Source: Symbiodinium natans (taxonomy: Eukaryota; Sar; Dinophyceae; Suessiales; Symbiodiniaceae). From it: DNA of 64,000 nucleotides. Under the pieces are notes generated by a model that saw nothing but the letters and a program-made list of their open reading frames with translations, was not told the origin of the DNA and did not search any database. The stretch is from contig CAJNDS010000114.1 in assembly GCA_905221605.1 (NCBI GenBank), forward strand, positions 907,298 through 971,297, written 5' to 3'. The position numbers were made by a program, and so were the translations under genes. Positions 41,690 through 52,639 of the stretch are shown in pieces (within the stretch, counting starts at the first letter, position 1; each line of letters starts with the position of its first letter).

Positions 41690-43035
41690 CAAGCCCGTCG
41701 CGCTCCATTGCCTTCCAGCAGCGTAGGACCGAGCTCCGCGACAGCAGCTGATAGTCCTCTGGGCAAAAGATTTAAACCCTAAACCCTATACCCTAAACCC
41801 TAAACCCTAAACCCTAAACCCTAAACCCTAAACCCTAAACCCTGAACCCTAAACCCTAAACCCTGTCCCAGGGCAGGCTTGGCTGCTTAGATGAAGTCGA
41901 CGGTGGCTGAGGAACTTGTACTTGGGGAGGTTCAGGGGTTTAGAGCTTCAAACTGAAAATCCCTAAACCCTAAAACCCCTGAAGCCCTCGCACCCTTAAA
42001 CCCTAAACTTCTGGGCTTCTGCTAACTTCCGAGGCGGAACAAAAACTCAAAGCCCCCACTTGGCGAACTAGATCTTATGAGGCACCATGATTCCACCCAC
42101 ATAGCACCCAAAACCCTATGGCCACAACTTAGGGTTTGGGGCTTGGGGGGTTTTAGGGTTGAGGCTTGAGGGTTTAGTGGTGTTGGGTAGAGGCTTGGGG
42201 TTTCGGAGATCCTAACTCCCGAAGCCGCAGCAGACCGCTGGAAACTCCCGCGCGTCCCACGACCCTTCATGCCACAAAGTCCCGGACTTGCTCCAGAACC
42301 CGCAACCGAGTCAACCCTGAGCCTCTTTAAGTCCCAGCCCCCCCCAACCCTCGACCCTCAACCCTGAACTCTAAACCCAAAACCCTAAACCCTAAACCCT
42401 AAACCCTAAACCCTAAACCCGAACCCCCCCACCCCCCAAAGGCACCCGGGCTGCCGCGGTGGAACCATCTCCAGGGGCCTCATCCACCCAAGCATGCTTG
42501 GTTTAGGGTTTAGGGTTTAGGGTTTAGGGTTTAGGGTTTAGGGTTTAGGGTTTAGGGTTTAGGGTTTAGGGTTTAGGGTTTAGGGTTTAGGGTTTAGGGT
42601 TTAGGGTTTATGGTTAGGGTTTAGGGTTTAGGGTTTAGGGTTTAGGGTTTAGGGTTTAGGGTTTAGGGTTTAGGGCTCAGGGCTTAGGGCTTAGGGTTTA
42701 GGGTTTAGGGTTTAGGGTTTAGGGCTCAGGGCTCAGGGCTTAGGGTTTAGGGTTTAGGGTTTAGGGTTTAGGGTTTAGGGTTTAGGGTTTAGGGTTTAGG
42801 GTTTAGGGTTTAGGGTTTAGGGCAATACACCCACCTCGACTGCGCCACGCCAGAGAAGATAAGGCCAGGAAAAGAGGCCTGTTTCGCCCAAGCTCCAAAC
42901 CCTCGAACCCTAACTAAACCAGGGACCCCAAACCCTAAACCCTAAATCCTACAGCCTAAACCCTAAAGCCAAACACAACTCACGCACCCGTTCGGCCTCA
43001 TCCAAGCGCCGAAGTATCGACTCGTCGTCGAGCCC
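41690..43035 (-). CDS. putative multi-exon gene, minus strand
   Basis: Exon 43035-42988 (48 nt, GLDDESILRRLDEAER, between GAAGGCAG and GTGCGTG) and exon 42878-42835 (44 nt, ASFPGLIFSGVAQS, between GAAACAG and GTGGGTG) are in phase across a 109-bp CCCTAAA-rich intron. Further islands: about 42490-42430 (WVDEAPGDGSTAAAR), 42310-42270 (RVLEQVRDFVA), 42110-42025 (MWVESWCLIRSSSPSGG, ending TAG), 41930-41870 (LPKYKFLSHRRLHLSSQ) and 41758-41690 (EDYQLLSRSSVLRCWKAMER). A 320-bp TTTAGGG array lies in the middle. Family unknown. Confidence 0.52.
42500..42823. repeat. (TTTAGGG)n block of about 320 bp
   Basis: One of the longest arrays in the window, with short GGCTCAGGGCTTAGGG interruptions. Confidence 0.98.
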
Positions 43036-43204
43036 CTGCCTTCAGTCAAGGTTTGAACCCTCTACAAAGAGACAAAGCCTGCCATCCCTAGCCCTAAACC
43101 CTAAACCCTAAACCCCAAAACTCTGCACCCTCACGCAGATCTCCCAAGTGTTTGGGGTTTGTGGGGGGCTCGCAACGGCTCTGGGCATCGAAACCTAACC
43201 ACGC

Positions 43205-43990
43205 AGTTAGCCCTTCTTGGAGGTTGGTGCGTAGGGTTTAGGGTTTAGGGTTTAGAGTTTAGGGTTTAGGGTTTAGGGTTTGGGTTGAGGGTTGAGGGTT
43301 AAGGGTTCAGGGTTAAGGATTTAGGGTTGAGGGTGGAGGGTTTAGGGTTAAGGGTTTAGGGTTTAGGGTTTAGGGTTTCGGGTTTAGGGTTTAGGGTTTA
43401 GGGTTTAGGGTTTAGGGTTTCGGGTTTCGGGTTTAGGGTTTAGGGTTTGGGTTTAGGGTTTGGGGTCCAGGGTGTACTCATAAGTGGGGTTACGAGCAGG
43501 GTAAGTAAACCGTTAACCTCATTAAGGGCACTGATAACCTTTCTCAGAAGTAGCCATGAGCCTTCAAGAAAGGCCTGACCCGAAACCCTAAACCCAGTTT
43601 GACCCTTATCCTCCCACGCCAAAACCCCCTTGGGACCCTAAACACCCTAAACCCTAAACCCTAAACCCTAAACCATTGAAGGGCTTGGGGTTCGGGGCTT
43701 AGGGTTCAGGGCTTAGGGTGCGGCGTTGGAGCTGCTGAACGCAGGAGCGTGAAGAGCGACCACCATCCCAATCACAACTCACAGCCCAAGCCATGTCAAT
43801 ACATGTCGAATATGTTTGGGGAAAACTTGAACCACTTGGGACACTTGGACACTTTTGGGTCACTTGGGACGCCTGGGACATTTGGGACATTTGGGACTTT
43901 TGCCTCCGTGGAGCATGGAACACTTGGAACACTTTTGGCATGTTTTGGCAAGCTCTCAGGGCACTCGGGCCCTCCCTCGACAACCCCAGC
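43205..43990. other. repeat array, intron-like element and acttgggac repeats
   Basis: 43230-43470 is a mixed TTTAGGG/TTGAGGG/TTTCGGG array. 43470-43570 is unique AT-poor sequence with AGCCATGAGCCTTCAAGAAA, a motif also seen near 57188. 43835-43945 has short CACTTGGGAC/CATTTGGGAC repeats that open Leu/Gly/Thr frames. No confident gene. Confidence 0.5.
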
Positions 43991-44007
43991 AGAGGTGAGA
44001 GGGGCCC

Positions 44008-44052
44008 CCTATACTAACAGTCCTTGATGATTAAGGACTGTTAGTATAAGGG
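44008..44052. mobile_element. family C core hairpin
   Basis: CCCTATACTAACAGTCCTT and AAGGACTGTTAGTATAAGGG face each other around GATGATT, matching the inner part of 40972-41073. The outer GGGGAACATCCCA end occurs alone at 45073-45087. Confidence 0.75.
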
Positions 44053-44084
44053 TGGCGGGCGGATTTAGGGTTTAGGGTGCAGGG

Positions 44085-44275
44085 CCTCCGCAAAATTATT
44101 GTAGGGGTTTTCGGGCTTCCTTGCGCTGCTTTCTTGAGCGGTGCTGACTTGAACCCCCTGAACCCTTCAAAAAGGGATTCCCTGAATCGGAGGCACCCCT
44201 TCAGACAGGGCTCCGTCTTATAGCCGGAGCACAAAAAGGGACCCCAGTTCAGAGAGAACCAAACCTGCACTCCCC
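44085..44275 (-). CDS. possible exon, minus strand
   Basis: From ATG at 44270 the minus strand reads MQVWFSLNWGPFLCSGYKTE and later FRESLFEGFRGFKSAPLKKA. It is not low complexity, but no splice partner was found. Confidence 0.35.
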
Positions 44276-44350
44276 TTAGAACCTTAATAACAATAACATG
44301 TTCAACTTTTATCTAAAAAAAAACTATTTCCCAAGGGGGATATAGAAACA

Positions 44351-44450
44351 GGGGGGAACTGCAACAACGCCCAGTCGCAGCGTCACGGCAGCTTTGGCCA
44401 GACGCTTCAGACCTCGTGGGCCAGCCGGGATTTTTTGGCTTAGGGCTTAG
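44351..44450 (+). CDS. possible terminal exon, plus strand
   Basis: After AAACAG the plus strand reads NNAQSQRHGSFGQTLQTSWA and ends SRDFLA then TAG. Function unknown. Confidence 0.35.
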
Positions 44451-44517
44451 TGTGCGTGCACTCAAAGAAACACTCAAAAAAAAATAATAATAATAATAAG
44501 AAGAAGAATAAGAATAA

Positions 44518-44520
<3 letters not shown>

Positions 44521-44572
<52 letters not shown>
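44521..44572. repeat. poly-A tract
   Basis: A run of about 52 A preceded by AATAATAATAATAAGAAG. Such a tail could mark a retroposed insertion, but no element body is recognised. Confidence 0.9.
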
Positions 44573-44573
<1 letters not shown>

Positions 44574-44640
44574 GAGAACCCTACACCACTCAAGTCCCCC
44601 TAAGCCCGAAACCCTAAACCTCTATATCATATAGAATATA

Positions 44641-45045
44641 AATGCTAATGAACCAGTGGGTACGGTCACAAAACCATTGGGCAAGGTCATAATAAAAACG
44701 TTGGGCAAGGTGATAAACACACTGGGCAAGATCATAGTTAGAAACATCCAGGTAATACAACCATTGGGCAAGGTCCACCGGCTGACCCATGACCTTGCCC
44801 AACCTTTTGATGACCTTGCTCACTCTTGTTGTGACCTTGCCAAGTCTTTTTTGAACGTGGGCAAGGTCATAAAATTTGGGCAAGGTGACAAAAGCTAGGT
44901 TATAAAAAGATTGAGCGAGGTCATAAACACTTAGCCCAAGGTCATGAAAACATTGGGTAAGGCCATAAACAGATTGGGCAGGGTCATAAACACGTAGGGC
45001 AAGGTCATAAAAGCATTGGGCAAGGCCATAAAATGCCTTAGGGCC
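44641..45045. repeat. 24-bp minisatellite TTGGGCAAGGTCATAAAAAC with strand switch
   Basis: About twelve degenerate copies, with the complement (GACCTTGCCCAACC) at 44787-44850 in the centre, so outer and inner units can pair. Confidence 0.85.
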
Positions 45046-45414
45046 CAGGGTGTAGGGGACTAGGGTTACTCTAATCCCGACAGGGGGAACATCCCAACCC
45101 CTCAACCCTAAACCCTAAACCCCAAACCCTGAACCCGAACCCCTAAGACTGTGGGTTTAGGGTTCAGGGCCTCGGTTTTGGGTTCAAGGATAGGGTTCCA
45201 AGGGTAGGGTTTAAGTCGGTTTTAAGGTTCAGGGCCAAGGGTTCAGGGCCCAGCGTTTAGAGTTTAGGGTTTAGGTTTTAGGGTTTGGGTTTAGGGTTTA
45301 GGGTTTGGGGCTAAACCCTAAGTTTAGGGTTTAGGGTTTAGGGTTTATGGTTTAGGGTTTAGGGTTCAGGGTTTGAGCTGTGTGTGAAACTTTTTGTTAT
45401 CTTGACTGGTATGA

Positions 45415-45505
45415 TGGTCTGGGATTCTCTGGGCGGGTGGGTACTTTTTCGGGCGCCTGACAAGCTGCTAAGCTAGTGAATGCTTGAACTTGAGATGCTG
45501 AACCC
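45415..45505 (+). repeat. dispersed element D, copy 2
   Basis: Diverged copy of 39590-39700 (GGGCGGGTGGGTACTTTTTC, CCTGACAAGCTGCTAAGC, AGTGAATGCTTGAACTTGAG). Confidence 0.65.
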
Positions 45506-45689
45506 TAAACCCTAACCCTAAACCCTAACCCCCAAACCCTAAACCCTAAACCCTAAACCCCAAACCCTAAACCCCAAACCCTACCCAAGCCCCAAGCCCC
45601 AAACAATAAACCCCAAACCCTAAACCCTAAACCAAAAAAACAAAAATGGACCCTAAAACCCCAAGCCCGTCAAACCCCTGTGCTTTGTG

Positions 45690-48420
45690 CTGATGTGGCG
45701 GCTTTCTGCAGCTTCATGCTGGTCGCTGATCTTGCGCAGCCAGAAGCCTGGACAGGGGGGGTTTAGGGTTTAGGGTTTGGGGTTTGGGGTTTAGGGTTTA
45801 GGGTTTAGGGTTTAGGGTTTAGGGTTTAGGGTTTAGGGTTTAGGGTTTAGGGTTTAGGGTTTAGGGTTTAGGGTTTAGGGAGTGAAAGGGCTTCGGGTTT
45901 GAGGGGTGGGTTTTTCGGGTCTGCCGTTGGGGGGCTTGGGTTCTCTAAGGTTTGGGTTTTGGGGCGGTTTAGGGTTGTAGGTTTAGGGTTTTAGGGATTT
46001 AGGGTTTAGGGATTTAGGGTTTAGGGTTTAGGTTTTAGGTTTGGGGATCTAGGGTTCAGGGGTTAGGGTTTGGGGTTTAGGGTTTTTTGGGTTTTTGGGC
46101 TTTAGGGCTTACCCACTTGGAGCGGCCTCGACCCTGAACGGGTCCAAAATTTGCAGCAACCCCGCGCGCCCTAAACGCTAAACCCTAAAGCCCTGAAACC
46201 CTAAAACCCCAAACCCCTAAAAACCTAAAACCCTAAAACCCTAAAACCCCAAAACCCTAAACCCTCAAGCCCCTGTAACCTGAAAATATTCAAAAAAACC
46301 CAAAAAAGAAACTTTCTTCGGAACTCCTCGAAACTCCTTGAAGCTCCTCGAAACTCTCCCCGGACCTGAACCCTGAATAATTCCAACAAACCCTAAACTC
46401 TAAACCCCAATTAAACCCCTGAACCCTAATCTTGGAGGGGTCTCCTCCATAAAGTCAATTTGGCTGTGTTCTTCAGGACATCCTGACTGTTTGGGAGTCC
46501 CTGCTTAAAGTCAAATCGTCCGGGCGCCGTAAGAAAATTCCACGGGGCGCGCCTTTACAAAAAGACTGCCGGGAATCGCTGCCCCTTTTAAACTTCTCTA
46601 AACTCCTCCCTATTGAAATCCAAAAGACCCCCCCCCGGCTGTCTAAACAGAGCAAAATCCAGCCTCGACTGTTCAGGGGGGCGGGGGGGGGCATACACTA
46701 AACAGGGTTCAACATTAAACCGCGCGCCTTCTACCAGCTGCCTCGGCCGGATCAAAGTCACATCGCGACCTTGGCAATAATAGTAACAAGAATGATTGCA
46801 ATAAGAGTAAGAATAAGAACAAGAACAAGAATAAGGAACGAGAACAACAACAATAACAAGAACAATAATACGAAATAAGAATAAGAGTTAAAAGAATAAG
46901 AAGAAGAATGCTCGTAGTAACAATACTAATACTAATAAGAATAACAGTGATAACAATAATGATGATGATAATAATACTAATGATAATGATACTGATGATG
47001 ATGATGATAATAACAATAATGATGACGATAATAATAGAAATAATAATAATAATATAAAAATAATAATAATAATAAATAATCATAATATAATATTATATTA
47101 TAAAAATAATGATAACAATAATCAAAATGGAAATAACACATGACCCCAGCCCGGCCTGGGATCTCGAAGGTGGTCCCCGCAACGGCGAGGCCCACGGCCA
47201 TGTCGCGGGCCTCCCGGTCCGCCTCAAAGGCAGCCTGGGTTGTTGAGGTGTTTAGGGTTTAGGGTTTAGGGTTTAGGGTTTAGGGTTTGGGGTTCGGGGT
47301 TCGGGGTTCGGGGTTCGGGGTTTGGGGTTGGGGGTTTGGGGTTCGGGGTTTGGGGTTGGGGGTCTGGGGTTTGGGGTTTGGCATCGGCGGCCCGCGCATT
47401 TCGGGGGTCTTTGTCTAGGGTTTAGGGCTTAGAACTTGGGGTTGAGGCTTAGACCTTAGGGCTCAAGATCTAGGGTTTAGGGTTTAGGGTTTAGGGTTTA
47501 GGCACACCCTGCGGCCCAGAGCACGTCCCGTCTAAACGGGTACGCTTGCTCCGCTCTCTGAGCTCTGGTGCCTTGTTGGGTACCCACATCAAATTACGGG
47601 GCCCAAAGCACCCCAAGACCCTAAACCCGCAACCCGCAACCCACAACCCACAAACCCAAAACCCTAATCGCACAACCCACAACACACAAACCCAAGCCCT
47701 AAACCCTAAAACCCCGCTGGCCCCTGGCTCGAGTGGCCGCAGCCCGATCGGAGCAGGCACGCGCCAGAACGTTGCTGGGCTCCTGCGCAGGGACTTTAGG
47801 GGTTGCGGGTTTGGGGTTTAGGGTTCAGGGGGCTGGGCTTAGGGCTTAGGTTTTTCAGGGTTCAGGGTTCAGGGTTCAGGGTTTAGGGCTTAGAGTTTAG
47901 GGTGTAGGGTTTAGGGTTTAGGGCTATTGGACATCTCGAAGTCGAAGTCCATGAAGAGATTCCCAGCTAATCCAAGTCGGAATCCTGCTCGAGTCTGTGG
48001 GCCTAGACCCTAGACCCTAAAATCTCCTAAAAGTCCATTCCGGGGCGGTTGCCGTACCCTAAAACCGAAAACCCTAACCCTGAACCCTAAGCCCTAGTAC
48101 CCTAAACCCTAAAACCCCAAACCCTAAACCCTAAACCCTCAGTCCTTGAACCCAACAGGGTAAGCCCTCCTGGAAAAACTGAAGCCCGAAACCCGGAACC
48201 CCTGACACCAGGGGTTCCGAGTTTGGGGCTTAGGGCTTTGGGTATTCAGTTTCGGGTTTAGGGTTTAAAGTTTCGGGTTTAGGGTTTAGGGTTTAGGGTT
48301 TAGGGTTTAGGGTTTAGGGCTTGGGGCTCAGAGTTCCGGGTGTTCGGAGGAGGCTCCTCTGAGCCGATGTCCCTAGCAAGGGCCAGGGCCTTGTCCATGC
48401 GGCCTCAGACTTCGCGTCTT
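45690..48420 (-). CDS. putative multi-exon gene(s), minus strand
   Basis: Islands in minus order. About 48415-48345 (MDKALALARDIGSEEPPP, GA donor). About 48000-47932 (PTWISWESLHGLRLRDV, also open on plus). About 47600-47513 (NLMWVPNKAPELRERSKRTR). About 47405-47370 (DKDPRNARAADAKP). 47234-47136 after CCCAG (FEADREARDMAVGLAVAGTT). About 46690-46475 (GWILLCLDSRGGVFWISIGR). About 46165-46111 (GLLQILDPFRVEAAPS, canonical GTAAGC donor). About 45753-45690 (WLRKISDQHEAAESRHISTK after GTCCAG). They may represent one long gene or several. No family recognised. Confidence 0.45.
46760..47130. repeat. AAT/AAC/AAG/GAT-rich low-complexity tract
   Basis: Purine-rich microsatellite mixture on the plus strand. 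The Ile/Tyr-rich and His-rich minus frames over it are artefacts. Confidence 0.92.
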
Positions 48421-48695
48421 CTGTTGGGGGGGTTGAGATGCTTGCAAGTTCGGGGTTTAGGGTTTAGGGTTTAGGGTTTAGGGTTTAGGGTTTAGGGTTT
48501 AGGGTTTAGGGTTTAGGGTTTAGGGTTTAGGGTTTAGGGTTTAGGGTTTAAGGCTTCGGGCTTCGGGCTTCGGGCTTAGGGCTTAGGGTTTAGGGTTTAG
48601 GGTTTAGGTTTTGGGGTTTAGGGTTTAGGGTTTAGGTCTTAGGGCTTAGGGCTTAGGGCTTAGGGTTTCGGGCTTGGGGTATCGGCCCTGTCTTG

Positions 48696-48816
48696 CCTAC
48701 TTGGGGTTCCTGGGTACTGAAAAGCAGGGCTATAAGTAGGTTCACTATGATTCTAGCCTTACTTAGGGTACCGAAAAAAACCTACTTCTAAAGTACCCAA
48801 GAAACCCTCAAGTAGG
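48696..48816. mobile_element. 121-bp element with terminal inverted repeats, family F
   Basis: CCTACTTGGGGTTCCTGGGTAC faces GTACCCAAGAAACCCTCAAG TAGG. A weaker relative may be 14866-14985 (CCCTACTCTGGAAGGTTC and GAACCTCCAAGTAGGCC). Confidence 0.65.
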
Positions 48817-48949
48817 GGGGCCTCTCAAGCTAGAAAGGATTCAGGGTTCAGGGTAGCTCGTATGATGAACCGAGGGATACTCATCAGGGTTTAGGGTTTA
48901 GGGTTTCAAGATTAGGAATTAGGGTTTCGGGTTTAGGGTTTAGGGCTTA

Positions 48950-49217
48950 GGGCTTGGGGTTTAGGGTTTAGGGTTTAGGGTTTAGGGTTTAGGGTTTAGG
49001 GTTTAGGGTTTAGGGTTTAGGGTTTAGGGTTTAGGGTTTAGGGTTTAGGGTTTAGGGTTTAGGGTTTAGGTTTAGGGTTTAGGGTTTAGGGTTTAGGGTT
49101 TAGGGTTTAGGGTTTAGGGTTTAGGGTTTAGGGTTTAGGATTTAGGGTTTAGGGTTTAGGGTTTAGGGTTTAGGGTTTAGGGTTTAGGTTTAGGGTTTAG
49201 GGTTTAGGGTGTAGGGT
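48950..49217. repeat. (TTTAGGG)n block of about 265 bp
   Basis: Near-perfect array with two TTTAGG six-base slips. Confidence 0.98.
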
Positions 49218-49261
49218 TAGGCTCGCAAGCATTGGAAGCGACAACTTGGGTTTTGGGGTTG

Positions 49262-49362
49262 TAGGGCTCAAAGGGACCAAAAGCCTTCGAGCAATTCCCC
49301 CCATAGAAGGCGCCCACCTCGCTTCACTGCCTCGACGGCATCAGCCAGCCTCAGCTTTCAAG
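49262..49362 (-). CDS. putative exon, minus strand
   Basis: Reads LRLADAVEAVKRGGRLLWGE then LLEGFWSL and a TGA. A GTGGGC donor after AVKR would shorten it. A clean amphipathic protein segment of unknown family. Confidence 0.45.
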
Positions 49363-49494
49363 CAGAGAAGAGCTAAACCCTAAACCCTAAACCCCAAAAC
49401 CCCAAACCCTAAACCAAGAACAAACCCTAAGAGTACTAAACCCGCAAAACCCCCCAACCGCCCCAAACAAGCCAAATGTCAATGATAAGATGAA

Positions 49495-49960
49495 ACAAAG
49501 AGGGAAACCCTGAAACCAAAACCCGACAAACCCTAAAAACCTCAAAAACCCTAAAACCCTGAAAACCCTAAAAACCCTAAAAAAAACTCAAAAACCCCAA
49601 AAACCCTACTAAACCCTAAAAACCTACTAAACCCTAAAAACCCTAAAGACCCTAAAAACCCTAAAGACCGTGAAAAAAAAATCTAAAACCCGTAAAAACC
49701 GTAAAATCCGTAAAAGCCCTAAAACCCTAGAGACCCTAAACCCTAAAAGCCCTAAACGCCCTAAACGCCCTAAACCCCCTAAACCCCCTAAACCCCCTAA
49801 ACACCCTAAACCCCCTAAACCCCCTAAACCCCCTAAACCCACTAAAACCCCCTAAACCCCCTAAACCCCCCAAACCCCTAAACACCCTAAACACCCTAAA
49901 CGCCCTAAACACCCTAAACACCCTAAACACCCTAAACACCCTAAACCCTAGCCCTAAACC
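49495..49960. repeat. variant CCCTAAAAA, CCCCCTAAA and ACACCCTAA arrays
   Basis: Units of eight to ten bases derived from CCCTAAA change type along the block. The Leu/Gly/Arg frames over it are artefacts. Confidence 0.93.
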
Positions 49961-50339
49961 CTAAACCCTAAACCCTAAACCCTAAACCCTAATCCTCAAC
50001 CCTAAACCCAAACAACAGAAAACCGGCCTGGGGTCCCCTGAGTCGGCGGAAGGGCCCCGGAAGCCGCCCAGGAAGCTGCGGTGGCCTCTGGCGGGTTGAG
50101 GGCAGGGGGGTTTCGGGTTTAGGGTTTGGGGTTTAGGGTTTAGGGTTTAGGGTTTAGGGTTTAGGGTTTAGGGTTTAGGGTTTAGGGTTTAGGGTTTAGG
50201 GTCTAGGGCTTGTAGACACGGGTTTCGGGCTTACAGTTGAAGGTTTCGGATTTGAGGGATCTGCGGGGGTTAGGTTACCAGAGTTGAGTGAGGGTCTCGG
50301 GGGAACCCTAAACCCTAAACCCTGAACAACCCTAAACCC

Positions 50340-50405
50340 TTCGGGACCAGGCTCGGGCTTGGCGCGCGCAGGGCCTGCTTTGTGCCCCTGAAGCCAAGAA
50401 GCCTG
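50340..50405 (-). CDS. putative exon, Lys/Pro-rich
   Basis: After TGGCTTCAG the minus strand reads GHKAGPARAKPEPGPEG and ends at a GTTTAG donor given by the adjoining repeat. Similar in style to 25650-25737 and 26872-26955. Confidence 0.4.
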
Positions 50406-50754
50406 AAACTGACAATCCGGTCTAGGGTTCCAGGCGTTTGGAGTGTTTGAATTTAGGGGGTCTTAGGGTTCTAGGGGTATATTAGCTATATTGAGGGCTC
50501 CCTACACCCTAAACACTAAACACCAAACCCTAACCCCTAAACCCTAAAGGCCCCCCCACCCCCCCCTCCACCCTAAACCCTAAACCCTAAACCCTAAACC
50601 CTAAACCCCAAACCCTAAACCCTAAACCCTAAGCCCCCTGCCCCCAAATGTGCCTCGGAGCACCTGGCGCCAGGCGCGGCGGCCGAGGCAGCTCATGGCC
50701 GGCCACGCGCGTCAAAACCGCTGTGCTTGCGCCACACCCAGAGTCAAGGGTTTA

Positions 50755-50892
50755 GGGTTTAGGGTTTAGGGTTTAGGGTTTAGGGTTTAGGGTTTAGGGT
50801 TTAGGGTTTAGGGTTTAGGGTTTAGGGTTTAGGGTTTAGGGGTTAGGGTTTAGGGTTTAGGGTTTAGGGTTTAGGGTTTAGGGTTTAGGGTA
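50755..50892. repeat. (TTTAGGG)n block
   Basis: Near-perfect array. The island before it (50650-50752) is open in several frames on both strands. Confidence 0.97.
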
Positions 50893-50906
50893 AACCCCTA
50901 CTACAG

Positions 50907-50994
50907 GGGTCGGAGTAAGTACTAATGATATTTCCTTATGGTCCCTGTTTAGTTATGCTATAATAACCCCCGAAGCCCTATTCTAATTATTCAG
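50907..50994 (+). mobile_element. introner-like element, family E, copy 2
   Basis: GGTCGGAGTAAGTACTAATG at one end and CCCTATTCTAATTATTCAG at the other match the intron at 58587-58709. It has GT and AG at the ends in this orientation. Confidence 0.7.
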
Positions 50995-51459
50995 CCTCAA
51001 GCTTAACCCCTAAACCCCTACACCCTAAACCCTGAACCCAAACATTGAGAGCTCACACAAGGGTTTGGGGGGTGGGACTTGGGGATTTGGAGTCCGGGAG
51101 TTTAGGGGATGGGTTTGGAACGAACACAGACAAGCCAAAGCGGATTAGGGTTTAGGGTTTAGGGTTTAGGGTTTAGGGTTTAGGGTTTAGGGTTTCGGGT
51201 TTAGGGTTTAGGGTTTAGGGTTTAGGGTTTAGGGTTTAGGGTTTAGGGCAAAGATCTTATCAGGGCTTAAAGGCCTGGAGTCCAACAGAAAACAGAACAA
51301 AGGCAGCAAAGGTCTGTGTTCTCATGTGTCCCCACCCTGAACCCTAAATCGTAAACCCTAAACCCCAAACCCTAAACCCCAAACCCCAAACCCTAAACCC
51401 TAAACCCTGAACCCTAAACCCTAAACCCTGAACCCCAAACCCTACACCCTAAGCCCTAC

Positions 51460-52379
51460 CCAGACTATCCCTTTCACCACTGCCCAGCCTTTGCCGCCTT
51501 CCTTCGCGGCGGTGTCCTGGCTCAAAATGAAACAACAAGAGTAAAAATCAAAAGAAGAAACAACCGGGTTCAGGGTTCGGGGTTTAGGGTTTGGGGTTCT
51601 GATTCTTCGTAGGGACTTGAGCTTATGCATCTTGTATAACCTTTCGAGTGGGTATACAGGGCGAATTCCCTACTAAGAGCAAGTACGTAAACTCCCAAGC
51701 CCCGAAAGCAAACCCTTTCACCCAATGACCCTAAACCCTGAACCCCTAACACCCTAAACCCCTAAACCCCGAAACTCCCCCACCCTCAGCCGAAAGGGGG
51801 AGCTTTCGGTGGAGAGGGACTTGGCATCTACTTCCTGGGCGTCCCTCCAGTCAGCTCGCAGGGGCTTACGGCTTTAGGCCTTCTAAGGCTGAGGATCCCT
51901 GAGCCCTAAACCCTAAACCCGAGCCCTCAACCCTACCCTAGCCCTAAACCCTAAACCCTAAACCCGGAACCCCTGGGCCACCAGGGTTTACAGACTCAAT
52001 CAACAGAATTCAAAGACCCCAAGCCGTGCCATCAAAACACAAAACCCCCATAAAGCCTACACCCCAAACCCTAAACCCGAAGTCCTTGCCGCCGCCCTTG
52101 CCCCGACCTTTGCCAGAGCTTCCTCCCAGTCGGCTGAGGGTTCATGGGTGGGTTTTGGGTTAGGGGTTAGGGTTTAGGGTTGAGGGGTTAGGGGGTTTAG
52201 CTTATAGGGTTTAGGGCTTAGGGTTTAGGGTTTAGGGTTTTGGGTTTTGGGTTTTGGGTTTAGGGTTTAGGGTCTGCGGCTTAGGGTTAAGGATTTTGTG
52301 TTGAGCTGGCACTTGGGGGGGGGAAGGAGTGGATCCACCACATCCCTCGAAGTAATCTGAACACTCCGTATCTACAACC
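51460..52379 (-). CDS. putative exon series, minus strand
   Basis: Four islands. About 52379-52326 (DTECSDYFEGCGGSTPS after GCTACAG). 52133-52077 (ADWEEALAKVGARAAARTS, GTTTAG donor). 51834-51784 (EVDAKSLSTESSPFRL, 51 nt, between GCCCAG and GTGGGG). 51516-51460 (57 nt, DTAAKEGGKGWAVVKGIVW, between GAGCCAG and GTAGGG). The last two are each whole codons between canonical splice-like ends. Probably one gene that continues upstream. Function unknown. Confidence 0.5.
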
Positions 52380-52427
52380 CTGTAGCACCCAGGAGCTCAT
52401 GTTTGTCGGGTTTTGGGTTTAGGGTTT

Positions 52428-52490
52428 AGGGTTTAGGGGTTTAGGGGTTTAGGGGTTTAGGGGTTTAGGGGTTTAGGGGTTTAAGGGTTT
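52428..52490. repeat. (TTTAGGGG)n eight-base variant block
   Basis: Seven or eight clean eight-base units inside seven-base repeats. Confidence 0.94.
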
Positions 52491-52639
52491 AGGGTTTAGG
52501 GTTGAGGGTTCAGGGTCCGCCGACCCTGACGGCGTGTCCCCCCCCACCCCCTGCCCTGGCACGAGCTTCCGGGCGCTCTCCTGCCTCCCCCCTCCCCCGT
52601 CTGGCTGATCACACTACTCGGCACTGTCCTGCCTCCCAC

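Noticed and set aside
46715-47201. Ile/Tyr-rich possible membrane protein
   Set aside because: Low-complexity AAT/AAC tract, unstable frame, no signal beyond composition.
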